DNA of 62,813 bases from Albimonas sp041685625. Its GTDB lineage: Bacteria; Pseudomonadota; Alphaproteobacteria; Rhodobacterales; Rhodobacteraceae. This document shows positions 62,409-62,813 of this stretch, piece after piece. The notes below the pieces were generated by a model that was given only the letters and a program-made list of their open reading frames with translations, did no database searches and was not told the DNA's origin. Position 1 is the first letter of the stretch. The number at the start of each line of letters is the position of its first letter. The stretch spans positions 1-62,813 of the forward strand of contig JAWLFJ010000007.1 in the NCBI GenBank assembly GCA_041685625.1, written 5' to 3'. The position numbers were made by a program, and so were the translations under genes.

Positions 62409-62723
62409 ATGATGCAGACGGACACCACCGCACGTGCGCTCGCCGCCCTCGGCCACGAGACCCGGCTCGCCCTGTTCCGCCTTTTGATCAAGGCCGGGGA
62501 GGACGGGCTCCGGGTCGGCGATCTGACGGAGCATCTCGGGATGCCGCCTTCGACGCTGGCGCATCATCTGAAGGCGTTGGTGGACGCCGGCCTCGTGATC
62601 CAGGAGCGGCGCGGGCGCGAGGTCATCAACCGCGCGGACTACGACGCCATGCGCCGCATGATCGGCTTCCTGACCGCCGAGTGCTGCACCGGCGTGACCC
62701 TGACGCGGGAGGATGCGGCGTGA
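62409..62723 (+). CDS. ArsR-family helix-turn-helix regulator
   Basis: The product is 104 residues from ATG-ATG at 62409. The winged HTH fills most of it: TDTTARALAALGHETRLALF, VGDLTEHLGMPPSTLAHHLK (recognition helix), and the wing QERRGREVINRADYDAM. Near the C-terminus FLTAECCTGV has a Cys pair that could bind As(III) or another thiophilic ion, though the classic ELCVCDL motif of ArsR is absent. It probably represses itself and the next gene (55 bases on). The effector cannot be named. Confidence 0.88.
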   Translation: MMQTDTTARALAALGHETRLALFRLLIKAGEDGLRVGDLTEHLGMPPSTLAHHLKALVDAGLVIQERRGREVINRADYDAMRRMIGFLTAECCTGVTLTREDAA

Positions 62724-62778
62724 GCCGCCGGGCGTCCCCCTTTTGGCCTGAAACAACGACTTTTCCGGAGGAGTCGCG

Positions 62779-62813
62779 ATGACCGAGCTGGCCCTTCAGG
62801 CCCGTGGGGCCGT
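62779..62813 (+). CDS. Start of the gene downstream of the ArsR-type regulator (cut by window edge)
   Basis: An ATG at 62779 follows GGAGGAG by about six bases and reads MTELALQARGA before the window ends. It is in the position of an ArsR-controlled gene. Eleven codons are too few to name it. Confidence 0.5.
   Translation, partial: MTELALQARGA

Overview
The window is very G+C-rich DNA from an alphaproteobacterium, most likely of the Rhodobacteraceae/Paracoccaceae group. The support is a F1 ATP synthase operon (atpHAGDC) without F0 genes beside it, an ecm/ccr ethylmalonyl-CoA pathway pair, alphaproteobacterial flagellar genes (MotE, DUF6468), a VPLPA-CTERM protein, a DUF6476/rluD pair and LuxR/LuxI pairs. 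I cannot name the genus from sequence alone.

Layout. (1) 1-995: an IS21-family element, cut by the window edge, sits inside an IS110-family transposase remnant. (2) 996-13841: two divergent flagellar operons. The minus operon runs fliL, DUF6468, motE, motA, an 810-residue exported protein, flgF, flgG, flgA, flgH and a second fliL-like gene. The plus operon runs fliF, fliH, fliN, fliP, fliG. Most junctions overlap by 4-8 bases. No motB is present. (3) 13941-21059: housekeeping and transport genes: yebC, an SLC13 carrier, an EamA exporter, a YmdB-type phosphoesterase, 5-formyl-THF cyclo-ligase, tRNA-Glu(CTC), DUF6476 and rluD. (4) 21060-23136: a decayed IS5-type transposase carrying a GGGATC microsatellite, abutting the 3' end of a VPLPA-CTERM surface protein gene. 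(5) 23274-29827: rpoH, mdh, leuD, a TauE permease and small proteins. (6) 30298-36984: atpHAGDC, pyrD, DUF952. (7) 36985-44357: a possible sRNA, an omega-transaminase, an MFS carrier, then ecm divergent from cupin-thioesterase-ccr, the two signature steps of acetyl-CoA assimilation. (8) 44946-48871: two tandem luxR-luxI pairs with a small gene between them. The first luxR is visibly poorer in G+C than its surroundings. (9) 48958-55138: a RecD-like helicase that seems to start with CTG, a coiled-coil membrane protein, and the DabA/DabB inorganic-carbon pump. (10) 55433-57728: three TadE/TadG-type genes. (11) 57812-62813: an M20 peptidase, a penicillin-amidase-family hydrolase, decayed deacetylase and IclR fragments, an ArsR-type regulator and the start of its downstream gene.

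How the parts may fit together (inference): the ethylmalonyl-CoA pathway uses CO2/bicarbonate twice, so DabAB could supply that carbon. The two AHL circuits could control motility, Tad-type surface structures or other group behaviours. The strongest candidates for something undescribed are the tandem luxRI array with its embedded small gene, the 810-residue flagellar periplasmic protein next to motA, a possible sRNA ahead of an otherwise unexplained terminator at 37091-37127, and a shared palindromic motif at ecm and ccr.
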